In this document: positions 18,292-27,853 of the stretch, in pieces | How the letters are laid out: each line of letters starts with the position of its first letter | How positions within the stretch are numbered: the stretch's first letter is position 1 | DNA from: Acidobacteriota bacterium | Lineage (GTDB): Bacteria > Acidobacteriota > Thermoanaerobaculia > Thermoanaerobaculales > Sulfomarinibacteraceae | Direction: 5' to 3' | NCBI GenBank assembly: GCA_022340665.1 | Contig: JAJDNM010000149.1 | Coordinates: forward strand, 1-64,000 | DNA length: 64,000 bases | Program-made: the position numbers and the translations under genes | Notes under the pieces: model-generated | Database searches by the model: none | What the model was told of the DNA's origin: nothing | Seen by the model: only the letters and a program-made list of their open reading frames with translations

Positions 18292-19442
18292 TCGGGGATT
18301 TTGTCTTCTGCGGAGGCCATCACTGCCAGCCAGTCCACGAAGTCTGCATCGTGTTCTTGCCTGTTTTTCGCCGGAGTGTGCCAGCGAAGTTGGAGAACGT
18401 CTTCCGGCACGAGCTCGGAGAGGATCGCCATCTCGATATCGGCGGAGGTCGGCGGAGTCGAAAACTGCCGCGGGAGGGAGGCGATCAGCGATACGTCGGG
18501 GTCGGGTTGCTGGTCATCGGGTGCGGGAGCAGCAGCCGCGGTGACCAGGTCCGGCGAAACCCAGCGCCCCTCGAGAGCGATCAGTGCGCTCCAGACATCT
18601 ACCGCTGGCCGCTCATAATACCCCTCGCCTGCGATGAAGCCGACGAAATCCAGGACCACAGCTTCCACCGCGATGGTGAGGCGAGCGGGAAACGGATCGT
18701 ACACGAGTCGAGAGAGCTCGTTGAGGGAATACGCCTCATCATCAGGAACCAGTAGGGCCTCCGCCACTCTCTCCATGGATTCCTTGACTCGAACCACGAG
18801 CTTCCCTTCGATCGTGGTCAACGGTCCTGTTGCTTCCGTATCTTCATGTTTGTCGAACACGTGTGCCAGGCAGGATTCCGCCCTGTCTGGGTGCCGGTCG
18901 AGATGGGTGTAGAGTTCGATCGTGGCCGAAAAGTAATCGGCAAGGTCGGTCGACCACTCGGTGAGCAGGCGCTCGGCCTGTTGACGTTGCGAGTAGGTCG
19001 CGCGGGAACCGCCGGTGGCGAAGAGGCTGAGTTCTTGGTAACTGCCGGTGTCTATCAGATTGCCGGTGAGTCCGTCTGCCTCCACGAGCTGCACCGCATG
19101 ATCAAAGGATTGGAGGACGGCGCTGCGGATCGCCCGCCGGACCTCACCCTCACTGATCTCGAGACTCTTGTGCTCCGCAATGGGCGTGAGCCTCGCGAAT
19201 CGTTGGCTCCATGGATCCAGTTCCTGTTCGAGACTCGCCCGGGACTCTTCGAGCCTGCGGGTGAGCTGCGGGTTGTCGCGACCTCTTTCGGATGGAACCA
19301 CCTGTTGGACGACGGTGGCAACAACGGGGCCGCCGGGCAGGATCGTGAGATGAAGGTGTTCCTGCACGGGTTCCTCGAAGCACGCGGTCAGCGGCAAACA
19401 GAGGACAACGACCACCAGAGACCTGATTCCACGCATCAGCAC
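18288..19442 (-). CDS. Lipoprotein of unknown function
   Basis: 384 residues with a strong lipoprotein signal (LVVVVLCLPLTAC, Cys21). The mature protein is rich in charged, amphipathic helices, including LTRRLEESRASLEQEL near residue 60, with no recognised domain. A Pro/Asp-rich linker (~310-325) precedes a short C-terminal tail. A second ATG six bases in is an equally good start. The TAG stop is the outermost trinucleotide of the inverted-repeat element downstream. It is divergent from the prenyltransferase gene. Confidence 0.75.
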   Translation of the reverse strand: MLMRGIRSLVVVVLCLPLTACFEEPVQEHLHLTILPGGPVVATVVQQVVPSERGRDNPQLTRRLEESRASLEQELDPWSQRFARLTPIAEHKSLEISEGEVRRAIRSAVLQSFDHAVQLVEADGLTGNLIDTGSYQELSLFATGGSRATYSQRQQAERLLTEWSTDLADYFSATIELYTHLDRHPDRAESCLAHVFDKHEDTEATGPLTTIEGKLVVRVKESMERVAEALLVPDDEAYSLNELSRLVYDPFPARLTIAVEAVVLDFVGFIAGEGYYERPAVDVWSALIALEGRWVSPDLVTAAAAPAPDDQQPDPDVSLIASLPRQFSTPPTSADIEMAILSELVPEDVLQLRWHTPAKNRQEHDADFVDWLAVMASAEDKIPD

Positions 19443-19577
19443 CTCCGCCGGGGTATACGATACGCATACTCAGCAGTTCGAAGGGATTCAGATAGTCGCC
19501 ACATGCAGTTTCGTCTCACCTCGACCGAGCCGGGGCCCATGGAGTGCGCGGCTCGGGTCACGGGATAGAATAGAACA

Positions 19578-20450
19578 GTGAACGGCATCATCCGCAGCAT
19601 GCGGCCCGTGCAATGGCTCAAGAATGGGTTCGTCCTGGCGCCAATCGTCTTTTCGGGCCTCGTCGGTGATGCCGATGCCTGGATCCGGACAATCCTGGCC
19701 GTGGTTGCCTTCTGTGCCGCATCCTCGGCGGTATATCTGTTCAACGACGTCGTCGACCGTGAGGCCGACCGGTCTCATCCGATCAAGAAGCATCGTCCGA
19801 TCGCCTCCGGAGAAGTGTCGGTGGCGACCGCACTTGCGGTGGCGGTTCTCCTGGTGGCGGGTGCGATCGCCATTGCGCTGTGGCTTGGCGGCTGGTTTCC
19901 GGCGGTCCTTGTTGCATATGTCGCGCTGGTTCTTCTGTACTCGGTCGCCCTCAAACAGGTTGTGTTTCTCGACGTGCTGGTAGTCGCAGCTGGATTCGTG
20001 CTCCGTGTGGTGGGCGGCGCGGTGGCCATCGGTGTCCCGGTGTCCCGCTGGATCCTGGTTGTCACCTATTTGCTCGCTCTCTATCTGGCACTCGGCAAAA
20101 GGCGGTCCGAGCTCGTTCTCCTCGGCGCGGTCGCAGGGGACCATCGACAGGTCCTCGGCCACTACACCTTACCCATGGTGGACCAGGCGATCAGCGTCGC
20201 TTTGGGCGCCACCGTCCTCGCATACGCGTTGTACACAGTGGCTCCCGACACGGTGGCCAAGGTGGGCTCGGACGGACTCCTGGCAACTGTGCCGATCGTG
20301 CTCTACGGGCTCTTTCGCTACCTCTATCTGCTGCATCGCCACGAGCTCGGCGGCAGTCCTACGCGTGCCCTGTTGACGGATTGGCCACTGCTGATATGTG
20401 TCGTGGTATGGCTGACAGTGGCCGCTCTGGTCATCAACGTCGCACACTGA
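19578..20450 (+). CDS. UbiA-family prenyltransferase, decaprenyl-phosphate phosphoribosyltransferase-like
   Basis: 290 residues, GTG start, about eight or nine membrane helices. The first Asp-rich motif is NDVVDREADRSHP (~residues 57-69), and KHRPIASGEVS follows directly as in the DPPR synthase branch of UbiA. The second motif region is seen in LALGKRRSELVLL. Enzymes of this branch transfer phosphoribose to a polyprenyl phosphate for arabinose-type cell-envelope sugars; other UbiA members prenylate quinone rings. The branch assignment rests on the motif spacing and is moderately sure. Confidence 0.85.
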   Translation: MNGIIRSMRPVQWLKNGFVLAPIVFSGLVGDADAWIRTILAVVAFCAASSAVYLFNDVVDREADRSHPIKKHRPIASGEVSVATALAVAVLLVAGAIAIALWLGGWFPAVLVAYVALVLLYSVALKQVVFLDVLVVAAGFVLRVVGGAVAIGVPVSRWILVVTYLLALYLALGKRRSELVLLGAVAGDHRQVLGHYTLPMVDQAISVALGATVLAYALYTVAPDTVAKVGSDGLLATVPIVLYGLFRYLYLLHRHELGGSPTRALLTDWPLLICVVVWLTVAALVINVAH

Positions 20451-20455
20451 ACCCG

Positions 20456-20547
20456 GTTTTGAGCGTCGAGTTATGAGATGAGACACTCCTCCCTCGCCCT
20501 CTTTTGAGCGAGGGAGGGAAGTCTCGAAACCCGAGACTCAATACTCA
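20456..20547. repeat. Heptad-type element with 10-bp stem between convergent genes
   Basis: A left arm with TTGAGCG, TCGAGTT, ATGAGAT and GAGACAC units and a right arm GTCTCGA, AACCCGA, GACTCAA, TACTCAT flank a perfect stem CCTCCCTCGC (20488-20497)/GCGAGGGAGG (20508-20517). This repeats the arm-hairpin-arm plan of the other elements. It could stop transcripts from both ubiA and the M20 gene. Confidence 0.65.
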
Positions 20548-20563
20548 TGAATAGTCCGGGCTA
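20545..20563. repeat. Terminal-repeat fragment of the MITE-like element
   Basis: TCATGAATAGTCCGGGCTA is identical to the first 19 bases of the right terminal repeat at 18272-18290. On the minus strand its outer TAG is the stop codon of the M20 gene, exactly as at 18288. Confidence 0.75.
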
Positions 20564-21871
20564 ATCCGCAATTCGGAGCGGGTCCTTGCTCGTGAAGTCG
20601 GCGAGCAGTGATGCTGCGGCTGTAACACCTGTGACGATCGCCGATTCGTCCGGCCTGAAGGTGGGCGTGTGTACGTAATCGGTCCAGCCCTCGGATGGAT
20701 TGGCAACGCCGAGAAAGAGGTAGGCCCCGGGAATCTGCTGCTGGAAGAAGGCAAAATCCTCGGCCGCCATGATCGGTGTGGCCTCGTGTACGTGATCGGC
20801 ACCGAGGCTTTCGGTAAGAGTTGCCCGCGCGAAGTCGATCAGGCCGCGATCGTTATCCACAACCGGCGTTGTGCGTTCGAAGTTCAGCTCGTAGGTGGCG
20901 CGGTTGGCCTCACAAATGCCGGAGATAATCCTCTCGAATCTCTCGGGAATTCCATCCCAGGTCTCTGAATCAAGCGTACGCACGGTGCCGGTGAGCACCG
21001 CAGTGTCGGCGATGATGTTCCAGCGGTTGCCGGCGTTGAATGTTCCGATGGACACGACCAGAGATCTACGTGCATCGACCTCGCGTGAAGCAATCACCTG
21101 AAGCGCAGTAACCACCTGAGAAGCGACATAGATCGCGTCGACCCCGTTGTGTGGTGCCGAACCGTGGGTCATCCGACCGTGGATTGTGATGGTGAACCGG
21201 TCGGCGGCCGCCATGATGCCACCAGCCGCGAGGGCGATATCTCCTGCATCGAGGGTCGGCATGACGTGAAGCCCGAAGATTGCATCCGGCATTGGATCTT
21301 CGAGAACACCCTCGGCGACCATCATCGAGGCGCCGCCTTCCTCGCCGGGCGGCGCGCCCTCCTCCGCGGGCTGGAAGATGAATTTGACGGTTCCGTGCAG
21401 ACGATCCCTGAGTTTCGTCAAGATCTCGGCCGCACCGAGCCCGACCGTAGTGTGGACGTCGTGTCCGCAGGCGTGCATGACGCCATCGTTGACCGAGCGG
21501 TATGGGACATCGACCATCTCCTGAATCGGCAGGCCGTCGATGTCGGACCGCCAGGCCACGACCGGGCCGGGTCGGGCACCTCTCAGAACCGCTACGACGC
21601 CGGTGTGTGCCACGCCGGTCTCGACCTCGAGTCCCATCGCTCCGAGGCGTCGGGCGATCTCGGCCCCGGTATTCGTCTCACGGTTGGAGAGCTCGGGGTG
21701 TTGATGAAACCACCGCCGGGCCTCGATCAGTCGCGTCTCGATGGCTTTCGCTGCTGCAGCGATTTCATCCTTCATCGTTTGCTCCTGGCTCCAGACTCGA
21801 GGAGTTGCCAATAACATCGTCCCAAGGATGACGGTCGACCAACAACGCGTTGCAAAGGTTCTGTGTCCCAT
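20561..21871 (-). CDS. M20 family amidohydrolase, secreted
   Basis: 436 residues. The N-terminus is a Sec signal peptide (WSTVILGTMLLATPRVWSQ), so the enzyme acts in the periplasm. Dinuclear metal-site motifs of the M20D/HipO group are present: RSDIDGLPIQE, MHACGHDVHTT and FIFQPAEEGAPPGEEGGASMM; MTHGSAPHNGVDAI is the dimerisation-domain motif. It hydrolyses N-acyl amino acids or similar amides. It starts 20 bp after the dppC stop on the same strand, so it is probably co-transcribed with the peptide transporter and may process its substrates. Confidence 0.92.
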   Translation of the reverse strand: MGHRTFATRCWSTVILGTMLLATPRVWSQEQTMKDEIAAAAKAIETRLIEARRWFHQHPELSNRETNTGAEIARRLGAMGLEVETGVAHTGVVAVLRGARPGPVVAWRSDIDGLPIQEMVDVPYRSVNDGVMHACGHDVHTTVGLGAAEILTKLRDRLHGTVKFIFQPAEEGAPPGEEGGASMMVAEGVLEDPMPDAIFGLHVMPTLDAGDIALAAGGIMAAADRFTITIHGRMTHGSAPHNGVDAIYVASQVVTALQVIASREVDARRSLVVSIGTFNAGNRWNIIADTAVLTGTVRTLDSETWDGIPERFERIISGICEANRATYELNFERTTPVVDNDRGLIDFARATLTESLGADHVHEATPIMAAEDFAFFQQQIPGAYLFLGVANPSEGWTDYVHTPTFRPDESAIVTGVTAAASLLADFTSKDPLRIAD

Positions 21872-21891
21872 CGATGGAGGGTAGCAAACCG

Positions 21892-22836
21892 TTATGAGCT
21901 GGCCTCACCGCGGCGCTGGAGCCCGTCACCTATCAGTGCGAGGCTGACGACCAGAAGCGTGATCGCGAGCCCCGGGAAAACGGACAGCCACCAGCCGTTG
22001 AGCATGACTCGCTGGCCTTCGGCCACCATGCCACCCCAGCTCGGCAGATTGGGCGGGATCCCAAGCCCGAGGAACGACAGGGTTGCCTCGGCGAGAACCA
22101 GGTCGCCCATCCGCAGTGCGGTGTCCTGCGCAACCGGCGCCTTGATGTTCGGAAGATAATGGAGGGTCCATATCCGGGTCGGACGGGTGCCAGCGACGCG
22201 CGCTGCCTGAATGAAGGTCCGGGATCTGAGCGAAAGAACCTGGCCCCGTACCAGGCGGGCCAGACCCATCCAAGAGCTGAAACCCAGCACCACCACCAAG
22301 AGCACCGGCCCTGGCCTGAAGAGGGCTGACAGGAGGATCATCAGGAGCAACAGAGGGATCGCGAGCAGGGCGTCCACTGATCGCATCAAGATGGCGTCGA
22401 CGACGGAACCACCGGTGGCGGCTGCCAGACCGACGGTGAGACCGATCACGAGCGCGACCACGACACCGAGCGCGGCAACAGCGAGTGATATGCGCCCGCC
22501 GACAAGGAGTTGCCGCAACACGTCGCGGCCGAAACGATCGCTGCCCAACCACAGCCGTGCGTTGCGTTCGGCGATGACCTCAGCTGCCGGAACAGTTTCG
22601 GTGCTCGTTCTTCCCCCCACTCGATACTGGTCGCCTTCACGGCTCACTGCAGGCGAAACATGAAATCGGCCATTGGCGAGCTCGAGAACCGTGACCTCTG
22701 TGAGAGGTGGGAGCAGGGCGGAGTGGACCGGGTCACCATCACCGGTGTCGGCCAACAGGAGTGGGCCGAACAGGCAGGAGAGCACCAGGAACCCGAGCGC
22801 GACGAGACCCAGCAGCAGACTCCGGGGCTTGCTCAC
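21892..22836 (-). CDS. dppC: Peptide ABC transporter permease, DppC family
   Basis: 314 residues from a GTG that overlaps the dppB stop (GTGA). The first helix is LLLGLVALGFLVLSCLFGPLLLA. A ~70-residue periplasmic loop follows, then LGSDRFGRDVLRQLLVGGRISL, the DppC hallmark. The coupling-loop motif is EAT-LSFLGLGIPPNLPSWGGM. It is the second transmembrane subunit of a di/oligopeptide importer. The longer open frame (to 23754) runs antiparallel through dppB in a different frame and is not used. Confidence 0.92.
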   Translation of the reverse strand: MSKPRSLLLGLVALGFLVLSCLFGPLLLADTGDGDPVHSALLPPLTEVTVLELANGRFHVSPAVSREGDQYRVGGRTSTETVPAAEVIAERNARLWLGSDRFGRDVLRQLLVGGRISLAVAALGVVVALVIGLTVGLAAATGGSVVDAILMRSVDALLAIPLLLLMILLSALFRPGPVLLVVVLGFSSWMGLARLVRGQVLSLRSRTFIQAARVAGTRPTRIWTLHYLPNIKAPVAQDTALRMGDLVLAEATLSFLGLGIPPNLPSWGGMVAEGQRVMLNGWWLSVFPGLAITLLVVSLALIGDGLQRRGEASS

Positions 22837-23801
22837 CGTGCGCTCCGAGCACGGGGGTCGACCATTGCATACAACAGATCCGCAACCAGGTTGCCGATGA
22901 TGACCGCCGCCGCCCCGACCAGTGTCGCGCCGAGGATGAGCGGCACGTCGCGTGCCCGCGCCGCGCTGTACGCCACCTGCCCCATGCCGGGCCATGAGAA
23001 AATCGTCTCGATCACAACCGACCCGGAGACGAGGATCGGCAGTGCCAGACCGAAGAGGGTGACGACGGGGAGCAGGGCCGGCCGCAGGGCGTGGACCATC
23101 AGGAGACGTCGGTTCGGAATCCCCCGGGCCCGGGCCGCCAGCATGAAACGCGAGGCGCGGACGTCGAGGAGGGAGGTCCGCATGTATCGGGCGGTCCCGG
23201 CTGCACCTATCAGGCCGAGACAGAGAGCAGGAAGCGCGAGGTGGTGCAGGAGGTCCGCCGTTCGGGCAACGCCAGCCAGATTTTCCGAGTTCACCGAGTG
23301 CATGTGGGATGCGGGAAACCAACCGAGACACACGCTGAATACCAGGATCAACATGCCGGCCAGCCAGAATGAGGGAACTCCGTAGAGCCCGAGACTGAAG
23401 ATCGTGATCACCCGGTCGGCCCAGCCGTGGGGATGGCGAACCGCGACGACTGCGAGCGCCAAACCGAGGACCAGCATGATCAGGAGACCACTTCCAGCGA
23501 GGAGCACGGTTGGCGGCAGCGCGCGCACGAGCACACTCGCTACCGGCTCCTTGTACAAGGCGGAGATTCCAAGATCGCCAGATGCCACCGCCTTGAGCCA
23601 GCTCAGATACTGTCGACCGGCCGGTTGGTCGAGCCCGTAGTGGGCACGGATCTCCTCTCTGGCCTCCGGAGAGAGCCGCGGGTTGTCGATCGTGTCGGCG
23701 TACGAGCCGGGCGCCGCCTGGACAATCACGAATGTCAGAGTTGCCACCAGCCACATGAGGGGCACGAGAGCGAGGAGCCGGCGAAGGACCAGTCCGGTCA
23801 T
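22833..23801 (-). CDS. dppB: Peptide ABC transporter permease, DppB family
   Basis: 322 residues with six predicted membrane helices. The N-terminus LRRLLALVPLMWLVATLTFVIVQAAPG is typical of DppB/OppB. Later motifs include LPALCLGLIGAAGTARYMRTSLLDV, and ETIFSWPGMGQVAYSAARARDVPLILG, the family's C-terminal signature. It pairs with DppC. A heptad element separates it from the upstream binding-protein gene. Confidence 0.92.
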   Translation of the reverse strand: MTGLVLRRLLALVPLMWLVATLTFVIVQAAPGSYADTIDNPRLSPEAREEIRAHYGLDQPAGRQYLSWLKAVASGDLGISALYKEPVASVLVRALPPTVLLAGSGLLIMLVLGLALAVVAVRHPHGWADRVITIFSLGLYGVPSFWLAGMLILVFSVCLGWFPASHMHSVNSENLAGVARTADLLHHLALPALCLGLIGAAGTARYMRTSLLDVRASRFMLAARARGIPNRRLLMVHALRPALLPVVTLFGLALPILVSGSVVIETIFSWPGMGQVAYSAARARDVPLILGATLVGAAAVIIGNLVADLLYAMVDPRARSAR

Positions 23802-23873
23802 GGTTGGAACTCGGGGCGTCGATAGGTCACGTTGAGATTATAGGCGGGGATCCCGACCTCCTACCCGACGGAA

Positions 23874-24000
23874 GCTAGATACCGGATCCTCGATGCTAGA
23901 TCCGCCCACCCCCCCTCTCCGTGATCTGCCCGACCGCCCATTGAACTCGCCGCGAGTGAGTTCGCCCTCCGGCAGCATCCAGCATCCAGTATCGGTTTCG
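23874..24000. repeat. Heptad element E5 inside the dpp operon
   Basis: The left arm is GCTAGAT, ACCGGAT, CCTCGAT, GCTAGAT (23874-23901). The core runs through CCGCCCACCCCCCC to GAACTCGCCGCGAGTGAGTTC, which holds an inverted repeat. The right arm is CAGCATC, CAGCATC, CAGTATC, GGTTTCG. It lies between the binding-protein gene and dppB and could lower downstream transcript levels. Confidence 0.7.
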
Positions 24001-24016
24001 TAACCGGGGAGAAGTG

Positions 24017-25606
24017 CTATTGGTCGATGTACCAATCCTCGATGTTGAAAAAGATGGCCGCGTCATTGATGTCTGCGCCCGAAATCCTCGAGTTGACACC
24101 AACGAGCCTGACGTTCTCCACGAGGAAAGTGTAGGGCTGATCGGCGACGATGATCTCCTGAATCCGGTCGAGGAGAGGCTTTTGGGTCTCGAAATCAGCA
24201 GCCATCGCCACTTCGTCGAGCAGGTGGTCGACCTCGGCGTTCGCGTACCGCCCGAAGTTGAATGTGGGGATGTCCGGAGGTGTGCTGCGCCAGATGCCCT
24301 CCAGATCCACCTGGGTCGGTTCGATCCATCGGTTGACGAAGGCGTCGAAGTCTGCCGTGCTGACCGCCGCCTGAACGGCTCCCCATTCAATGAATCTCGG
24401 TACGACTTCGATGCCGATGCGGCCCAGGTCGCGTTCGATCATCAGTGCGACATCCTGGCGCACCTCGCTCACGGAAGGAGCCAGGATCTCGAAGCTGAAT
24501 TCCTGACCGTCACGGTCCAGAATGCCGTCACCGTCACTGTCCTCCCATCCGGCGTCATTCAACAACCGAGTTGCCTCAGAGGGATCGAAAGCGAGCGGTT
24601 CCAGCTCCTGGTTGAAGGCCCACATGGTCGATAGCACGGGCCCTATCGATGGTCGGGCAAATCCCTCGTACACGACGTCGATCAGGGTTTGGCGGTCAAT
24701 CGCGAGGCCGAGCGCGCGACGAATGTTTTCATCCGCGAAAAGCGGATTGTCGACGTTCCAACAGACGTGGGTGTAGGAGCGATCCTGAAAAATCCTGAGC
24801 TCGAGGTCAGGATCCGTCTGGACCTTGGTGGCTTCGGTCGGCGGCACGCCGTTGACCAGATCGAGTTCCCCGGCCAGGAACTGGGTGAAGAGTGAGTTTT
24901 TCGACGGAACAACGCGGAAGACGATTCGTGCGATCCGCGGGCGATCGGGCACCCAGTAGGTCGGGTTCTTCTCGAGGACGATCTCCTGCTGCCGCGTGTG
25001 GCTGGCGACTCTATACGGCCCGGCGGACAGCACGTGATCACTCCAATCGGTTTCCTCCCAGGCTTCGAATGGAATCTCGGCCCATGCGTGAGCAGGGACG
25101 ATCGGTCCATCGTTGACGTCCATGAGTTGGTACGGATAGCGGTGGGTGAAAGTGAACCGGACGGTCCGATCGTCGATCTTTTCCACCTCCTGAATGTTGT
25201 CAGTGATGTCCGACCACATCCATCCGAGCGCTTCCGAGGTCTGCGCCCGCCAGCTGAAGAGCACGTCCTCGGGTGTCACCGGGACACCGTCGCTCCACAC
25301 GGCATCATCGCGCAGTGTCAACGTCAGCTCGAGGCCGTCATCAGAGTACTGCCATGACTCCGCGAGGGATGGCTCGAACGACGGCGGGTGATTCTGGTAG
25401 TCGGTCTGTTCAACTGCCAGGGAGGGGTAGATCAGGGCAAGGATTTCTTCGTTCGAGGCGTCCTCGGCGAGGAAGGGATTCCAGCTCTGGATGTCGGACT
25501 CGATACCAATGATGATTGTGTCCACAGGTCGCTCAGTGGTCGAGGTGGGTGAGCAGGAGGCAACCAGAAGGGCGAGGACCGACAGGAGCCAGATTCGGCA
25601 TTTCAT
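24017..25606 (-). CDS. dppA: Peptide ABC transporter substrate-binding lipoprotein
   Basis: 529 residues from the ATG at 25606, which gives a signal with lipobox LVASC (Cys18); the longer frame to 25723 is rejected. It is an SBP family 5 protein: NPFLAEDASNEEILALIYPSL, WSDGVPVTPEDVLFSW and the cluster motif region IRRALGLAIDRQTLID. An Asp-rich DSDGDGILDRDG loop (~375) resembles a calcium-binding insert common in this family. It captures peptides or related cationic ligands for DppBC. No ATPase genes (dppD, dppF) lie within the window. Confidence 0.92.
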   Translation of the reverse strand: MKCRIWLLSVLALLVASCSPTSTTERPVDTIIIGIESDIQSWNPFLAEDASNEEILALIYPSLAVEQTDYQNHPPSFEPSLAESWQYSDDGLELTLTLRDDAVWSDGVPVTPEDVLFSWRAQTSEALGWMWSDITDNIQEVEKIDDRTVRFTFTHRYPYQLMDVNDGPIVPAHAWAEIPFEAWEETDWSDHVLSAGPYRVASHTRQQEIVLEKNPTYWVPDRPRIARIVFRVVPSKNSLFTQFLAGELDLVNGVPPTEATKVQTDPDLELRIFQDRSYTHVCWNVDNPLFADENIRRALGLAIDRQTLIDVVYEGFARPSIGPVLSTMWAFNQELEPLAFDPSEATRLLNDAGWEDSDGDGILDRDGQEFSFEILAPSVSEVRQDVALMIERDLGRIGIEVVPRFIEWGAVQAAVSTADFDAFVNRWIEPTQVDLEGIWRSTPPDIPTFNFGRYANAEVDHLLDEVAMAADFETQKPLLDRIQEIIVADQPYTFLVENVRLVGVNSRISGADINDAAIFFNIEDWYIDQ

Positions 25607-25749
25607 AGCGACATCGTAGCAGCAGCAGGAAAACTGGAGCATGGGACACGGCATCTGGACCTGCCTCGTCTCACCGCTGCTCGTCCAACGGCGCGGACTT
25701 TCCGAGAGCCGTGTACAATCCAATTTCCTGACCGGGTTGGGAGGAAGTG

Positions 25750-27288
25750 ATGGCCGGAATCGCGTTGATCTCGGTGTCCGACAAGACCGGATTGGATCGG
25801 CTGGGACGCGGGTTGGTCGATCTCGGCTGGAAGATCATTTCGACAGGTGGTACCTCCCGCGCGCTCCGTGACGCGGGTTGCGAGGTGCTCGAGGTCAGCC
25901 GCCACACCGGTTTTCCGGAAATCCTTGGTGGACGAGTCAAGACGCTCCATCCGTGGGTCTTCGCAGGGATCCTCGCGGCGCCGACCGCCGAGCACGAGGC
26001 CGAGCTGTCGAAGCTGGAGATTCCGAACATCGACCTAGTGGTCGTCAATCTCTACCCGTTTCGGGAGACAGTAGCTCGAGAGGGTGCGGATCTCGAGGAG
26101 TCGGTCGAACAGATCGACATCGGTGGGCCGAGTCTGATCCGAGCGGCCGCAAAGAACCACGCCCGGGTGACAGTCGTCGTTGATCCCGCAGATTATGAGG
26201 AGATTCTCGAAGAATTGACTGTTGGTGAGCCTGGCGACGAGTTCCGTCGGCGGCTGGCGGTCAAGGCGTTTCGTCACACTGCCGCTTATGATTCCGCAAT
26301 CGCCGCTCACCTGCCGCGCCTGATGGGAGAGGAACGACCGGCAGCCTCGGCCGAGGTGGCGGAGAAGCTCCTGAGCTGTCGCGAAGTGGAGCTACGCTAT
26401 GGAGAGAACCCGCATCAATGGGGAGTCCTGGGACGCAGTGCGGCCGCTCGCGGCCTGGCGGGAGCTCGCCAGATTCAGGGTAAGGCACTCTCCTACAACA
26501 ATCTCGGTGACGCCACAGGAGCATGGCGGTTGGTTTGGGATCTTCCGGGCGCCGGGGTCGCGGTGATCAAGCATGCGAACCCGTGCGGCGTCGGAGTCGA
26601 CGACAACATGGCGGAAGCGTTCCGCAAAGCACGTGCTACTGACCCGGTGTCGGCGTTTGGCGGAGTGATTGCGGCAAATCAGGAGGTCGATGGTTCGTTC
26701 GCCGAGTTGGTTGTGGAACAGTTTGCAGAGGTCGTCATCGCGCCCGGCTTCGGGAAACACGCACGCGAGGTCTTCGCTCGGAAGAAGAATCTGCGGGTGC
26801 TCGAAGCCGAACCGGCTCGGGAAGGCGGGCTGGTTGTGCGTGACGTCGACGGCGGATTCCTGATCCAGAGCGCGGACGGCGGTTGGGACGGGGAGGAGAG
26901 GGAGATCGTCACCGAAAGGGAACCCGACCAGGACGAAATGCGTGCTCTCGAACTCGCATGGCGAGTAGTCAAGCACGTCAGTTCAAACGCGATCGTGGTC
27001 GGCGTCGAGGACCGGATCCTGGGGATTGGCGCCGGTCAGATGAGCCGGGTGGATGCCGCCAAGATCTCGGTCGCCAAGGCTGTCGAAATGGGTCATGACC
27101 TGGCGGGAAGCGTCGCGGCGTCCGATGCGTTCTTCCCGTTTCCGGACGGGGTCGAGGCTCTCAGTGAAGCGGGCGTTCGCGCTGTGATTCAACCCGGGGG
27201 ATCGATTCGCGACGGTCAGGTGGTCGAAGCGTGCAACCAGCTCGGTGTGGCGATGGTTCTGACTCGCAGACGGCATTTCAGACATTGA
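25750..27288 (+). CDS. purH: Bifunctional AICAR transformylase/IMP cyclohydrolase
   Basis: 512 residues; a GTG three bases upstream could also start it, and GGGAGGAAG precedes both. The N-terminal IMP cyclohydrolase domain shows ALISVSDKTGL, STGGTSRAL and GGRVKTLHP. The C-terminal transformylase domain has RYGENPHQ, the catalytic-loop sequence IKHANPCGV with Lys-His, SAFGGVIAAN, and the end motifs DAFFPFPDGV and IQPGGSIRD. It catalyses the last two steps of IMP synthesis in the cytosol. A -10-like TACAAT lies about 35 bp upstream. No other purine gene is adjacent. Confidence 0.97.
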   Translation: MAGIALISVSDKTGLDRLGRGLVDLGWKIISTGGTSRALRDAGCEVLEVSRHTGFPEILGGRVKTLHPWVFAGILAAPTAEHEAELSKLEIPNIDLVVVNLYPFRETVAREGADLEESVEQIDIGGPSLIRAAAKNHARVTVVVDPADYEEILEELTVGEPGDEFRRRLAVKAFRHTAAYDSAIAAHLPRLMGEERPAASAEVAEKLLSCREVELRYGENPHQWGVLGRSAAARGLAGARQIQGKALSYNNLGDATGAWRLVWDLPGAGVAVIKHANPCGVGVDDNMAEAFRKARATDPVSAFGGVIAANQEVDGSFAELVVEQFAEVVIAPGFGKHAREVFARKKNLRVLEAEPAREGGLVVRDVDGGFLIQSADGGWDGEEREIVTEREPDQDEMRALELAWRVVKHVSSNAIVVGVEDRILGIGAGQMSRVDAAKISVAKAVEMGHDLAGSVAASDAFFPFPDGVEALSEAGVRAVIQPGGSIRDGQVVEACNQLGVAMVLTRRRHFRH

Positions 27289-27448
27289 GTCGTTGTTCCG
27301 GGCGGCTCGGGACGACCAGTACAGGTGGCTGGTTCGGGGATTCGGGGACAATCCCGGGGGTCTCTCCGGCATGGTGACCAGCGTTCTGGACCTTCCTATT
27401 GATTCGAGATAGCATGAGGCGAGAGATACCGACTTCTTGGGGGGTGCG

Positions 27449-27853
27449 ATGGAGGAGTCGACCAATCACCAGGTGGTGCTTCGTTATCGAGACGGAAACC
27501 TCACCCGTGCCATCCTGACGAGAGATTTCACTCCACTGGATTTCGCAGTCGAGGCGGAAACCGATGACGGCGAAAAGCTGCGGGTGAACATCTCCGATCT
27601 CAAAGCTGTGTTCTTCCTCAAAGATCCGAGTCGTCGAGAGGCCGAAATGCAGCTCGGCTCTCTCGTTGGAGACACTCCGCAGGGGGCTCTCTCCCGAGTC
27701 GAGTTCTTTGACGGCGAGATCATCCACGGAATCGTCCAGGAGTATCGAATGGAGGATAGCGGTTTCTTCCTCTATCCGACGTCGACCGAGAGCAATAACG
27801 AGAAGATCTTCGTGGTTGCCCGATCGATCACCACCTTGAGTCTCGACGGTTGA
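27449..27853 (+). CDS. Small cytoplasmic protein, DUF6982-like
   Basis: 134 residues; the ATG at 27449 has a GGGGGG tract about 5 bp upstream, better than the in-frame start at 27437. It is all-beta in appearance, with VVLRYRDGNLTRAILTRDFTP near the start and LKAVFFLKDPS in the middle. These resemble a DUF that I recall as DUF6982 from acidobacterial and deltaproteobacterial genomes; this was not checked. Function is unknown. The stop codon overlaps the TTG start of the following LolA-like gene, so the two are coupled. Confidence 0.72.
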   Translation: MEESTNHQVVLRYRDGNLTRAILTRDFTPLDFAVEAETDDGEKLRVNISDLKAVFFLKDPSRREAEMQLGSLVGDTPQGALSRVEFFDGEIIHGIVQEYRMEDSGFFLYPTSTESNNEKIFVVARSITTLSLDG

